The notes under the pieces: generated by a model | The model's input: only the letters and a program-made list of their open reading frames with translations | What the model was told of the DNA's origin: nothing | Databases searched by the model: none | Assembly: GCF_040605635.1 (NCBI RefSeq) | Contig: NZ_JBEXDG010000035.1 | Span: forward strand, 1-64,000 | From: Dactylosporangium sp040605635 | GTDB lineage: Bacteria; Actinomycetota; Actinomycetes; Mycobacteriales; Micromonosporaceae | Reading direction: 5' to 3' | DNA: 64,000 nucleotides | Made by a program: the position numbers and the translations under genes | In this document: piece after piece, positions 7,457-15,753 of the stretch | How positions within the stretch are numbered: position 1 is the first letter of the stretch | Layout of the letters: every line of letters begins with the position of its first letter

Positions 7457-9711
7457 GCCGAACCGTGGAAGGTGCGGTTGACGACGTCGCGCTGCTGTTC
7501 GCGGGTCAACCTGACGAAGTTGACCGCGTACCCGGAGACCCTGACCGTCAGCTGCGGGTACCGCTCGGGGTGCTCCATCGCGTCCAGCAGTGTCGCCCGG
7601 TCGAGCACGTTGACGTTGAGGTGGAACCCGCCGGCGCCGGTGTAGGCGTCGAGGATGCGGGCCAGGTTGACGACCCGTTCGGCGTCGGCGCGACCGAGAC
7701 CGTCGGGGGTGACCGTGCTGGTGAGCGAGATCCCGTCGCGGGCCGCCGGGTAGGGCAGCTTCGCCACCGACAGCGCCGAGGCGACCATGCCGTGCGTGTC
7801 GCGGCCGTTCATCGGGTTGGCGCCGGGCGCGAACGGCTCACCGGCACGGCGGCCGTCGGGCGTGTTGCCGGTGTGCTTGCCGTACACGACGTTCGAGGTG
7901 ATCGTGAGCACCGACTGGGTGTGGATCGCGTCGCGGTAGCTGGGATTGGCACGGACCTTGTCCATGAAGGTCTCGACCAGCCACACCGCGATGCTGTCGG
8001 CGCGGTCGTCGCCGTTGCCGAAGGCCGGATACTCCCCGTCGACGACGTAGTCGACGACCAGGCCGGTGGCGTCGCGGACCGGCGTGACCTTCGCGTACCG
8101 GATCGCGGCGAGGCTGTCGGCGGCGACGGAGAGCCCGGCGATGCCGCAGGCCAGGAACCGGCGCACCGGATAGTCGTGCAGCGCCATCTCGATCCGCTCG
8201 TAGGCGTACTTGTCGTGCATGCAATGAATGATGTTGAGCGCGTCGACGTAGGTGCGGGCCAGCCAGTCCAGTGTCCGGTCGAACGCGGCGAGGACGTCGT
8301 CGTAGCGCAGGACGTCCCCGGTGACGGGCGGGCTCGCGGGTGCCACCTGGATGCCGCTCATCTCGTCGCGGCCGCCGTTGACGGCGTACAGCAGCGCCTT
8401 GGCGATGTTGACCCGCGCGCCGAAGAACTGCATGTCCTTGCCGACGCGCATCGCCGACACGCAGCAGGCGATGGCGGTGTCGTCGTCGCTGTAGCGGCGC
8501 AGCAGGTCGTCGTTCTCGTACTGGATGGCGCTGGTGTCCATCGACACCTTCGCGCAGAACAGTTTGAACGGCTCGGGCAGCGCCGGCGACCACAGGACGG
8601 TCAGGTTCGGCTCGGGTGCCGGACCCAGGTTGTACAGCGTCTGCAGATAGCGCAGCGACGTCCTGGTGACGAGGGTCCGCCCGTCAGCGGACATCCCGCC
8701 GATCGACTCGGTGACCCACGTCGGGTCGCCGGAGAACAGCTGGTCGTATTCGGGGGTCCGCAGGAACCGGATGATGCGCAGCTTCATGACGAAGTCGTCG
8801 ACGAGCTCCTGCGCGCCGGACTCGGTCAGCGCTCCTTCGGCGAGGTCCCGCTCCAGGTACACGTCGAGGAACGTCGAGGTGCGGCCGAGTGACATCGCCG
8901 CGCCGTTCTGCTCCTTGGCGGCGGCGAGATAGGCGAAGTACAGCCATTGCACGGCCTCCCGCGCGGTGCGGGCGGGGCCGGCGATGTCGTGGCCGTAGCC
9001 GGCGGCCATGCTCTTGAGCTCCTCCATGGCGCGCAGCTGCTCGGCGAGCTCCTCCCGGTCACGGATGACGTCGGCGGTCGCGGCGTGCTCGTCCAGCGAC
9101 GCCTTGTCGCGGCGCTTCTCGGCGATGAGGAAGTCGACGCCGTACAGCGGGACCCGGCGGTAGTCGCCGATGATGCGTCCCCGCCCGTACGCGTCCGGGA
9201 GGCCCGTGATGATGCCCGCCCTGCGGGCGGCGAGGATCTGCGGCGTGTACGCGTCGAACACGGCCGCGTTGTGCGTCTTGCGGTACCTGGTGAAGATCTC
9301 CCTGACGAGCGGGTCGAGCTCGTAGCCGTATGCCTTCAGGCCGTTCTCCACCATCCGCAGCCCGCCGGACGGCATGATCGCCCTGCGCAGCGGGGCGTCG
9401 GTCTGCAGGCCGACGATGAGCTCGCACTCACGGTCGATGTAGCCGGGCGCGTGGGCCGTGATCGACGCCGGGGTGTGCACGTCGACGTCGTGGATGCCGC
9501 GTTCGCGTTCCTGCGGGAACATCGCGGTCAGCAGCCCCCAGATGTGGGTGGTCCGCGGTGTCGGGCCGGCCAGGAACCCCTCGTCGCCGTCATACGGGCG
9601 GACGTTGGCCCGCACGAACCCCGCCACGTCGACCTGGTCACGCCACGAGCCGCCACGGAAGCCACGCCAGGCGGCGAGCCCGGCAGTGGTTTCGGCGCTG
9701 ATGGTGGTCAT
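7453..9711 (-). CDS. pflB: Pyruvate formate-lyase (glycyl radical enzyme)
   Basis: A 752-residue enzyme converting pyruvate and CoA to acetyl-CoA and formate without oxygen. The catalytic pair Cys416-Cys417 lies in IACCVSAM and the radical Gly727 in VRVSGYAV near the C-terminus, the same arrangement as in the E. coli enzyme of about 760 residues. WRGFRGGSW and the AYGRGRIIGDYRRVPLYG block are true-PFL signatures that distinguish it from glycerol dehydratase-like relatives. The start at 9711 has GGAGG 6-10 bases upstream. A DosR-like box lies 64-77 bp before the start. PFL is unusual in actinobacteria. Formate would be exported or oxidised elsewhere; no formate dehydrogenase or FocA is in the window. 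Confidence 0.95.
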   Translation of the reverse strand: MTTISAETTAGLAAWRGFRGGSWRDQVDVAGFVRANVRPYDGDEGFLAGPTPRTTHIWGLLTAMFPQERERGIHDVDVHTPASITAHAPGYIDRECELIVGLQTDAPLRRAIMPSGGLRMVENGLKAYGYELDPLVREIFTRYRKTHNAAVFDAYTPQILAARRAGIITGLPDAYGRGRIIGDYRRVPLYGVDFLIAEKRRDKASLDEHAATADVIRDREELAEQLRAMEELKSMAAGYGHDIAGPARTAREAVQWLYFAYLAAAKEQNGAAMSLGRTSTFLDVYLERDLAEGALTESGAQELVDDFVMKLRIIRFLRTPEYDQLFSGDPTWVTESIGGMSADGRTLVTRTSLRYLQTLYNLGPAPEPNLTVLWSPALPEPFKLFCAKVSMDTSAIQYENDDLLRRYSDDDTAIACCVSAMRVGKDMQFFGARVNIAKALLYAVNGGRDEMSGIQVAPASPPVTGDVLRYDDVLAAFDRTLDWLARTYVDALNIIHCMHDKYAYERIEMALHDYPVRRFLACGIAGLSVAADSLAAIRYAKVTPVRDATGLVVDYVVDGEYPAFGNGDDRADSIAVWLVETFMDKVRANPSYRDAIHTQSVLTITSNVVYGKHTGNTPDGRRAGEPFAPGANPMNGRDTHGMVASALSVAKLPYPAARDGISLTSTVTPDGLGRADAERVVNLARILDAYTGAGGFHLNVNVLDRATLLDAMEHPERYPQLTVRVSGYAVNFVRLTREQQRDVVNRTFHGSA

Positions 9712-9774
9712 CGGATCCTCCAAAGCTCTTTCCCGCTGCGGTGCAAGCCTTGCCGGGCGCGGACGGAGGCGGCA

Positions 9775-9788
9775 GGGCCGGAAGTCCC
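9775..9788 (-). promoter_or_regulatory. DosR-like box upstream of pflB
   Basis: The + strand reads GGGCCGGAAGTCCC; nine of ten half-site bases match GGGAC-N4-GTCCC. It lies 64-77 bp upstream of the pflB start, as in several other genes of this window. Confidence 0.55.
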
Positions 9789-9812
9789 GCCGCCCCGGGA
9801 CACCGGTCACGT

Positions 9813-9839
9813 GGCACCGGTCAGAACATGACCGGTGCC
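9813..9839 (-). terminator. Perfect hairpin spanning the CBS-BON stop codon
   Basis: GGCACCGGTCA (9813-9823) pairs perfectly with TGACCGGTGCC (9829-9839) around a 5-nt loop. The left arm contains the stop codon of the CBS-BON gene on the minus strand. There is no U-run, as is common for actinobacterial terminators. It separates that gene from pflB, which is transcribed in the same direction. Confidence 0.6.
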
Positions 9840-10516
9840 CGGTAGCCCTGCGGCTGGTCGCCGGTGTCGTCCACATCGAACGACAGGTGGCTGACGACGT
9901 CCACGACACCGTCGACCCGCTCGATCCGCCGGACGAGCGCCGGGACCAGCGACCCGCGCTCCACCTGCCCCAGCAGGGTGACGATGCCGTCGTCGACCTC
10001 GACGCGGAGCTGTGACCGGTCGACTCCGACAAGGTCGTCGACGGCCTCTGCGAGGATCTCGCCGCGGATCTCGGCGTCGGTGCGCAGGAACACCTTCAGC
10101 AGGTCCCGCCGGGTCACCATGCCGATGAGGCGGCCGAGGCCGTCGACGACCGGGAGGCGTTTGAGCTCCGCGCCCTCCATGATCCGTGCGGCCGCGACCA
10201 CGGATGTGGTGCTCATGACGGTGACGGCGGGGGCGTTCATCAGCTCGCCCGCGGCGGTCGCGTGCGCCTTGCCGCGGGCCTGGCGGGTGTGCCGGTTCTC
10301 GAACAGTCGCAGATGGTCGTCGTCGCCGGCGAACTCGATCTTCGGCACGAGGTCGGCCGACGACACCACACCGACGACCCGGTCGTGCCCGTCGACCACC
10401 GGCACGGCGTTGATCTCATGCGCCTCCAGGAGGTCGACGATCTCCTTGAACGGCGTGTCCTCCTGCACCGATATCGCGCCGATCGTCATCACGTCGGCGA
10501 CATTCCAGCGTCCCAT
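9821..10516 (-). CDS. Tandem CBS domain protein with C-terminal BON domain
   Basis: A 231-residue protein with CBS1 at about residues 7-65, CBS2 at about 95-150 and a BON domain at about 160-225 (VDDGIVTLLGQVERGSLVPALVRRI in outline). CBS pairs bind adenosyl nucleotides; BON domains are thought to contact membranes or other ligands. Start 10516 has AGGAGG 8 bases upstream. Mycobacterial relatives include the DosR-regulated hypoxic response protein Hrp1, which has two CBS domains but no BON domain. It is divergent from the universal stress gene at 10770, with DosR-like boxes between them. The ligand and role are not evident from sequence alone. Confidence 0.85.
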   Translation of the reverse strand: MGRWNVADVMTIGAISVQEDTPFKEIVDLLEAHEINAVPVVDGHDRVVGVVSSADLVPKIEFAGDDDHLRLFENRHTRQARGKAHATAAGELMNAPAVTVMSTTSVVAAARIMEGAELKRLPVVDGLGRLIGMVTRRDLLKVFLRTDAEIRGEILAEAVDDLVGVDRSQLRVEVDDGIVTLLGQVERGSLVPALVRRIERVDGVVDVVSHLSFDVDDTGDQPQGYRAPVMF

Positions 10517-10587
10517 TGCCCGCCTCCTGCTCACTTCCACCGCTGTCTGCTGACCCGACCGTACGGCTCGCCGGACACCCGGCAGCA

Positions 10588-10649
10588 GGGCACAACGGCA
10601 CCTCCGCGGGTGCCGTTCGACCGGCCCGCGCAGCCGGGTCCTTCGACCC
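10588..10649. promoter_or_regulatory. Two DosR-like boxes in a divergent intergenic region
   Basis: GGGTCCTTCGACCC (10636-10649) is a perfect GGGTC-N4-GACCC palindrome. GGGCACAACGGCAC (10588-10601) is weaker but closely resembles one of the cydA boxes and lies 72-85 bp before the CBS-BON start. The region serves the divergent CBS-BON and universal stress genes. Confidence 0.5.
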
Positions 10650-10769
10650 TGTCCGCGGCCGGAAACCCGTGCCTAGCATCGAATCGGACCCTTTGGAGGT
10701 GCGCTGCGACAGATCCGCGGTCTCCGCGACCGGCTCCGGCAGCCGTCGACCCCGACAAGGAAGGGCATC

Positions 10770-11621
10770 ATGAACACACAACGCATCGTCGTCGGCTACG
10801 ACGGATCCGATGAGGCGGGCAGAGCGGTGGACTGGGCCGCCGACGAGGCCGCTCGGACGCGGGCGCAGCTGCAGATCGTGCACGGCTACCACGTCTCATG
10901 GCCCGGCGTGTACTACGACGTCACGGCCGAACTGATCGAGGCCGTGGAGCGGGCCGGCGAGCAACTCGTCGCCGACGCCGCCGCGCGTGTCCGCGAACAC
11001 CACGACGGCCTCGACGTCGTCGGCGTCGCGATCGAGGCGCCGGGCGCGGCGGGCCTGCTCGGCGTGAGCGAGACCGCCGCGCTGCTCGTCGTCGGCAACC
11101 GCGGTGCCGGCGGCGTCAGCAACCTGTTCCTGGGCTCGGTGAGCCAGCAGGTCGCGACGCACGCCCGCACGCCGGTCGTCGTCGTGCGCGGGCACTGCGA
11201 CGCGGTCACCGGGCCGGTCGTCGTCGGGGTGGACGGTTCAGCGTCAGCGGAGGTGGCGCTGCGGCTCGCGTTCGACGCCGCCGCGCGGCGGAGCACCGAG
11301 GTCGTCGCGATCCGCGCCTACGAGCCGCCGTCGACGGTGCTCGTCCCACGGGACGCCGCCGCGGAGGTGGAGCGGGCCGCGCTCGAGTCGTCCCTCGACG
11401 GGTGGCGGGAGCAGTACCCCGGCGTCAAGGTGCAAGCGCTCGTGACCGCCGGCAGGGCCGCGAAGGTGCTCATCGGCGCCTCACACACGGCGCAGCTCGT
11501 CGTGGTCGGCAGCCGCGGGCACGGCGGCTTCACGGGACTGCTGCTGGGCTCGGTCGGGCAGCAGCTGATGCAGCACTCGGAATGCCCGGTGCTGATCGCC
11601 CACACGCCCGCGGCCAGGTGA
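10770..11621 (+). CDS. Universal stress protein, two UspA domains
   Basis: A 283-residue tandem UspA protein, cytoplasmic. Both halves carry the ATP-binding G-2X-G-9X-G(S/T) loop: VVGNRGAGGVSNLFLGS in domain one and VVGSRGHGGFTGLLLGS in domain two, and each begins with VVGxDGS (VVGYDGS, VVGVDGS). Such tandem proteins resemble the DosR-regulated Rv2623 and Rv2005c. ATP binding is therefore likely. The start ATG is preceded by AAGGAAGGG. A terminator-like hairpin follows at 11666. It is highly similar in layout to the universal stress gene at 32109, which also has a WPG-Y-D segment after the first strand. Confidence 0.92.
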   Translation: MNTQRIVVGYDGSDEAGRAVDWAADEAARTRAQLQIVHGYHVSWPGVYYDVTAELIEAVERAGEQLVADAAARVREHHDGLDVVGVAIEAPGAAGLLGVSETAALLVVGNRGAGGVSNLFLGSVSQQVATHARTPVVVVRGHCDAVTGPVVVGVDGSASAEVALRLAFDAAARRSTEVVAIRAYEPPSTVLVPRDAAAEVERAALESSLDGWREQYPGVKVQALVTAGRAAKVLIGASHTAQLVVVGSRGHGGFTGLLLGSVGQQLMQHSECPVLIAHTPAAR

Positions 11622-11665
11622 ACCGTCCGCGCCCGGCGGCACGCGACCGCCACCGGGCGAACGGC

Positions 11666-11689
11666 AAGGTCCCGCCACGGCGGGACCTT
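11666..11689 (+). terminator. Perfect 11-bp stem terminator
   Basis: AAGGTCCCGCC and GGCGGGACCTT form a perfect stem with a minimal AC loop 44 bp after the universal stress gene stop. There is no U-run. The arms contain GGGAC/GTCCC but in reversed order compared with DosR boxes. Confidence 0.7.
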
Positions 11690-11760
11690 CGCCACTGCGC
11701 AGGCCACCGGTGGCGCCCCGGTCGAATCATGACGACCACGGCAACGCACCCCGCACCCCG

Positions 11761-11802
11761 CGGCCCGCGGCCCGTGGCCCGTGGCCCGTGGCCCGTGGCC
11801 CG
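11761..11802 (+). repeat. Six tandem copies of a 7-bp unit (YGGCCCG)
   Basis: Two copies of CGGCCCG are followed by four of TGGCCCG. The array lies in the 414-bp gene-free stretch 11622-12035 between a universal stress gene and the EAL-HDOD gene. The rest of that stretch holds the hairpin at 11666 and a weak DosR-like element (TGGACGTTCGGCGG, 11950-11963) 73-86 bp before the next start. Confidence 0.75.
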
Positions 11803-12035
11803 ATCATCGTCTGCACGTCGACCCCGGGCGCCACCCGCACAAGCTCCTCATGGACCCTGATCCGGCGCCGGTCTCGGCACACGGGCCGAAAGTCCTCCGA
11901 TCGCGGGCACCTGGCCCGCCGACCGGTGGACACCGGTCGGCGGCGGGCGTGGACGTTCGGCGGTCGCCGCTGCCGGGCCGGACCAGACACTATTGGTGAC
12001 ACAGAGTGTTCTGCCGGATACCGATCGGGAAGCGA

Positions 12036-13253
12036 ATGTCGAACGTCATACCTGAGGTCATGGATGTCCACGTCGGCCGGCAGGCGATCTACGACCGGCA
12101 GGGCGACATCGCCGCGTACGAGCTGCTGTTCCGCAACGCGCCGGGGGCCAGCTCCGCGACGAACGGCGGCGCCCTCGCCACGAGCCAGGTGATGGTCGCC
12201 GCGTTCACCACCGTCGGCCTGGACGAGCTCGCTGGCAGCCGGCCGTGCTTCATCAACCTGACCGCGGACTTCCTCCTCGGCGAGCTGCCCGTGCCGTTCG
12301 CGCCCGAGCACGCCGTGCTGGAGGTCCTGGAGACGGTCGACGTCGACGACCGGATCGTGCAGGGCGTCGCCGCCCTGGTAGACCGCGGCTACGTCATCGC
12401 CCTCGACGACTTCGTGTCCGGCTCCGGGCACGAGCGCCTGTTCGGCCTGGCGAGCTACGTGAAGGTCGACTTCCTCGGCACGACCGCCGAGCAGCGGCAG
12501 GCGATCCTCGACGTGCGGGCCGCGCACCCGCACCTGCGGTTCGTCGCCGAGCGCCTGGAGACCGCCGACGACGTCGCCGAGGCGCACGCCCTCGGGTTCG
12601 AGCTGTTCCAGGGGTACGCCCTGAGCCGCCCGGCGGTCGTGTCGGCCCGCACGCTGAGCGCGTCGCGGCTGCGCTGCGTGCACCTGCTCGGCCTGCTCAT
12701 GGCGCCGGACGTGGGCCTGGACCGGATCGTGTCCATCGTGTCCGGCGACCCGGCGCTGAGCTACCGGATGCTGAAGGCGGTCAACACCGCCGCGGCCGGC
12801 ACCGCGCACCGGGTGTCATCGGTGCACGAGGCCGTCGTCATGCTCGGCGCCGCCCAGATCCGCAACTGGGTGACCCTCATGCTCATCGGCGACCTCACCG
12901 AGGCCGGGGAGGAGCAGACCGCCGACATCCTCGTCCAGGCGCAGCTGTGCCGGCTGATCGCCGAGAGCGCCGGCCTCGCCGGCGACGAGGCGTTCACCGC
13001 GGGCCTGCTCGACGCCGTCGCCGGGCTGCTCGGCATGCCGGTCAGCGCCCTCGCCGGCTCGCTGCCCCTGGCGCCCGCCGTCAGCGATGCGCTCCTGCAC
13101 GGCACCGGTCCCCTGGGCCACGTCCTCGCCACCGTCCAGGCCCACGCCCACGGGACCCCGCCGCCGGCCGGCTCGGACGGCGACATCCTCGGCCAGCACT
13201 TGGCGGCCCTGGCCTGGGCCACCCGGACGGCGCAGGCGATCCGCTCCAACTGA
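12036..13253 (+). CDS. EAL-like and HDOD domain signalling protein (YuxH type)
   Basis: A 405-residue protein with an N-terminal degenerate EAL domain (residues about 8-195) and a C-terminal HDOD domain (about 200-390). The EAL part has AAYELLFRN and ALDDFVSGSG but lacks the EAL/DDFGTG catalytic set, so cyclic-di-GMP hydrolysis is unlikely and binding is uncertain. The HDOD part (SYRMLKAVNTAA, VVMLGAAQIRNW) is related to HD phosphohydrolases without the metal histidines. Proteins of this layout (B. subtilis YuxH) are regarded as signalling adaptors. The start at 12036 is preceded only by a weak GGGAAG. Confidence 0.85.
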   Translation: MSNVIPEVMDVHVGRQAIYDRQGDIAAYELLFRNAPGASSATNGGALATSQVMVAAFTTVGLDELAGSRPCFINLTADFLLGELPVPFAPEHAVLEVLETVDVDDRIVQGVAALVDRGYVIALDDFVSGSGHERLFGLASYVKVDFLGTTAEQRQAILDVRAAHPHLRFVAERLETADDVAEAHALGFELFQGYALSRPAVVSARTLSASRLRCVHLLGLLMAPDVGLDRIVSIVSGDPALSYRMLKAVNTAAAGTAHRVSSVHEAVVMLGAAQIRNWVTLMLIGDLTEAGEEQTADILVQAQLCRLIAESAGLAGDEAFTAGLLDAVAGLLGMPVSALAGSLPLAPAVSDALLHGTGPLGHVLATVQAHAHGTPPPAGSDGDILGQHLAALAWATRTAQAIRSN

Positions 13254-13330
13254 GACCCACCGGCCCGGGCGGCCCGCCCGGCAGACACCGGTGCGCCGCC
13301 GCGGTCAGCGGCCGCGCGAAGCGGCGACCG

Positions 13331-13663
13331 TCAGCGGGGCTTGGCGACGGTGAGCAGGACGGCGGCGTCCTCGAGGGCTTCCAGGCTGTGCCGGGCGTCG
13401 GGGATCACGAGCAGGTCCCCGGCGCCGCCCTCGGCGCTGCCGGCGGCGCTGGCGAGCCGGACCCGGCCGTGCAGCACGTGCAGCGTCGCCTCGCCCGGGT
13501 TCTCGTGCTCGTCGAGCCGCCGCCCGGCGGCCAGGGCGATGAGCGTCTGGTGCAGGGCGCTGCCGTGGCCGCCGTACAGGGTCTGGGCGCTACGCCCGCC
13601 GGCGGCGCCGCGGGCGGTGGTCAGGTGCTGCTCGACGAGGGACGGCAACGATGACGGGTTCAT
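13331..13663 (-). CDS. Small cupin-domain protein
   Basis: A 110-residue single-domain cupin. HENPGEATLHVLHGRVRL matches the first cupin motif with a conserved Gly and Glu, and GDLLVIPDARHSLEALEDAAVLLTV the second. The metal ligand set is partial (His in HEN and ARH). Such proteins often sit next to nitrate/nitrite or redox genes. Its ATG overlaps the stop of the narK remnant by ATGA, so it was once the second gene of a narK-cupin unit and now lies downstream of the cyd operon. Confidence 0.75.
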   Translation of the reverse strand: MNPSSLPSLVEQHLTTARGAAGGRSAQTLYGGHGSALHQTLIALAAGRRLDEHENPGEATLHVLHGRVRLASAAGSAEGGAGDLLVIPDARHSLEALEDAAVLLTVAKPR

Positions 13664-13926
13664 GCGGGCTCCTGTACTCGGCGGGCGAGGGTGCTCATCT
13701 TGACGGCGGTGTACACGGCGGCGGCGAGGGCCACGTCCGACAGCAGCATCAGGCCGATCGAGTACGAGCCTTCCACCCCGTACACCCAGCCCATGATGAG
13801 CGGAGGGACGAACCCGCCGAGCCCGCCCGCGGCACCGACGACGCCGGTGACGGCGCCGACCTTGTCCGCGGGCGCGACCTTGCCGACGAGGGCGAAGACG
13901 GCGCCGCCGGCCCCGGCACGGCACAT
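13660..13926 (-). pseudogene. Remnant of a NarK-type nitrate/nitrite transporter
   Basis: Only about 88 C-terminal residues survive: FALVGKVAPADKVGAVTG, GGLGGFVPPLIMGWVYG and a last membrane helix are recognisable as the end of an MFS NarK protein, which normally has about 400-480 residues and 12 helices. The frame starts abruptly 13 bp beyond the cydC stop, and no upstream helices are found in any frame, so the first ten or so helices have been lost, probably by recombination with the cyd operon. In M. tuberculosis narK2 belongs to the DosR regulon, which makes its loss here noteworthy. Confidence 0.75.
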
Positions 13927-13938
13927 ACCCCTCGGTGA

Positions 13939-15753
13939 TCAGCCGTGCTTCGCTGTGGACGCGCGCGATCCGTCCTGGCGGGCCGGCAGCAGCGTGACGA
14001 CCTCGTCGACGTCGTCGAGGCCGTCCGTGCGGTGGGTGATGAGCAGGACCGCCCGGGCCCCGGACGCGGCGAGCAGGTCGCGGGTCAGTTCGGCGGCGGT
14101 GCCGTCGTCGAGGTGTTCTGTCGGCTCGTCGAGGATCAGGACCGGGAAGTCGGCCAGCAGCACGCGGGCGAGCGCGAGCCGGCGGCGCTGGCCGCCGGAC
14201 AACGTGACACCGTGCTCACCCACGGGCGTGCCGAGTCCGGCGGGGAGGGTCCGGACCCAGTCCAGCAGCCGCGCGGCGGCCAGGGCCGTCTCGAGCTCGG
14301 CCGCGGTCGCGGCGGGGCGGCCGACGCGCAGGTTCTCCTCGATGGTCGTGTCGAACAGATACACGTCGTCGCCCAGGTATCCGACGGTGCGACGCACGTC
14401 GTCGCCGCGCAGGTCGCGGATGTCGACGTCGTTGAGCGTCACCCGCCCGGTGAGCGGATCGAGCCATCGCAGCAACAGTGCCGCAACCGTGCTCTTGCCC
14501 GCGCCGCTCGGTCCCACGAGCGCGACCCGGCGGCCCGGGCGAAGCGTGAGGGACACGTCGCGGAGCACGACCTGTCCCGGCGTCCAACCGGCGGACACCC
14601 CCTCCAGGCGGACGGTCGGCGGGCCGTCCGGCAGCGGCACCGGCGCGGCAGGGTCGGGCGCCGGGTCCGCGGCGACGGCGATCTCGGCGAGCCGCCCCAA
14701 CGCGGAGCGGGCCGCGGCGAGGCGCTGCGCGGCGGCGGGGATCGTGCCGACGGTCTCGAAGACGGCGAGCGGGGTCAGCACGACGACGGCGAGCAGCTCG
14801 CCCGGCAGAGCGCCGGCCCGGACCGCGACGGCACCGGCGGCGAGGCCTGCCAGGACGCTCAGCCCGGTGCATGATGCGGTGACCGCCGCCGACACGCCGG
14901 CGGCGGCGCCGGAGCGGCGGGCAGCGGTGAGCAGTTGCCGGTCGGTGCGGTCCAGCGCGGTCAGCGCGCGCCCGACGGCGCCGTGCGCGATGAGGTCGGG
15001 CAGCCCCTGCAGCAGATCGACGGTGCCGGCGGCCAGCGCACCACGCAGCGGCGCGAGCCGGGCGTCGGCACGACGGACGGCCGCCGCCTGCACCAGCGGC
15101 ACCCCGACCGCGACGGCGAGCAGGCTCGCGGCGAGTGCCGCGCCCGCGACCGGCAGCAGGTTGCCGATGAGCAGCACCGTGGCGGCGCCGGTGACGGCCG
15201 CGACGGCGATGGGCAGCAGCACGCGCGCGATGACGTCGAGCACCGACTCGACGTCGTCGACGAGGCGGGCGACGAGGTCGCCGCGGCGGAACGCGGTGAG
15301 GCCGGCCGGCGCGAGGCGCTCCAGCCGCCGGTACGTGCGGACCCGCAGCCCGCCCAGTACGCGGAGCGCGGCGTCGTGGCCGGCGATCCGTTCGACATAG
15401 CGCAGCACGCCGCGGCCGATGCCGAACGCCCGGACGGCGACGATGGCCACCATGAGGTGCAGCACCGGCGGGTGCTGGGCGGCGCGCGAGATGAGCCACG
15501 CCGAGGTCGCCATCAGCCCGACCCCGGCACCGGCCGCACCGACCCCGGCGAGCAGGGCCAGGCCGAGCTGACCGGCGGCAGGCCGGCACAGCCGCAGCAC
15601 ACCGGTGATGAGGCCGGCATGGCCGCCGCTTTCCTGACGGCCCGCGGCACCGGTGGCGTGACCGCTGCGGTGCCGGCGGGACACCCGGGCGCCGTTGCGA
15701 GGTGCCCTGCCGGTCGGCGTTTCGGCGCGGCCCGCGCGGTCGACGGTGGTCAT
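13939..15753 (-). CDS. cydC: ABC transporter subunit CydC (cytochrome bd assembly)
   Basis: A 604-residue half-transporter: an N-terminal membrane region (about residues 45-330) with six predicted helices and a C-terminal ATPase with Walker A GPSGAGKST, signature LSGGQRRR and Walker B VLILDEPT. With CydD it forms a heterodimer that exports thiols/handles haem and is needed to assemble cytochrome bd. The first 45 residues are Arg/Gly-rich and unusual. The ATG overlaps the cydD stop by ATGA. Last gene of cydABDC; the narK relic follows directly. Confidence 0.92.
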   Translation of the reverse strand: MTTVDRAGRAETPTGRAPRNGARVSRRHRSGHATGAAGRQESGGHAGLITGVLRLCRPAAGQLGLALLAGVGAAGAGVGLMATSAWLISRAAQHPPVLHLMVAIVAVRAFGIGRGVLRYVERIAGHDAALRVLGGLRVRTYRRLERLAPAGLTAFRRGDLVARLVDDVESVLDVIARVLLPIAVAAVTGAATVLLIGNLLPVAGAALAASLLAVAVGVPLVQAAAVRRADARLAPLRGALAAGTVDLLQGLPDLIAHGAVGRALTALDRTDRQLLTAARRSGAAAGVSAAVTASCTGLSVLAGLAAGAVAVRAGALPGELLAVVVLTPLAVFETVGTIPAAAQRLAAARSALGRLAEIAVAADPAPDPAAPVPLPDGPPTVRLEGVSAGWTPGQVVLRDVSLTLRPGRRVALVGPSGAGKSTVAALLLRWLDPLTGRVTLNDVDIRDLRGDDVRRTVGYLGDDVYLFDTTIEENLRVGRPAATAAELETALAAARLLDWVRTLPAGLGTPVGEHGVTLSGGQRRRLALARVLLADFPVLILDEPTEHLDDGTAAELTRDLLAASGARAVLLITHRTDGLDDVDEVVTLLPARQDGSRASTAKHG

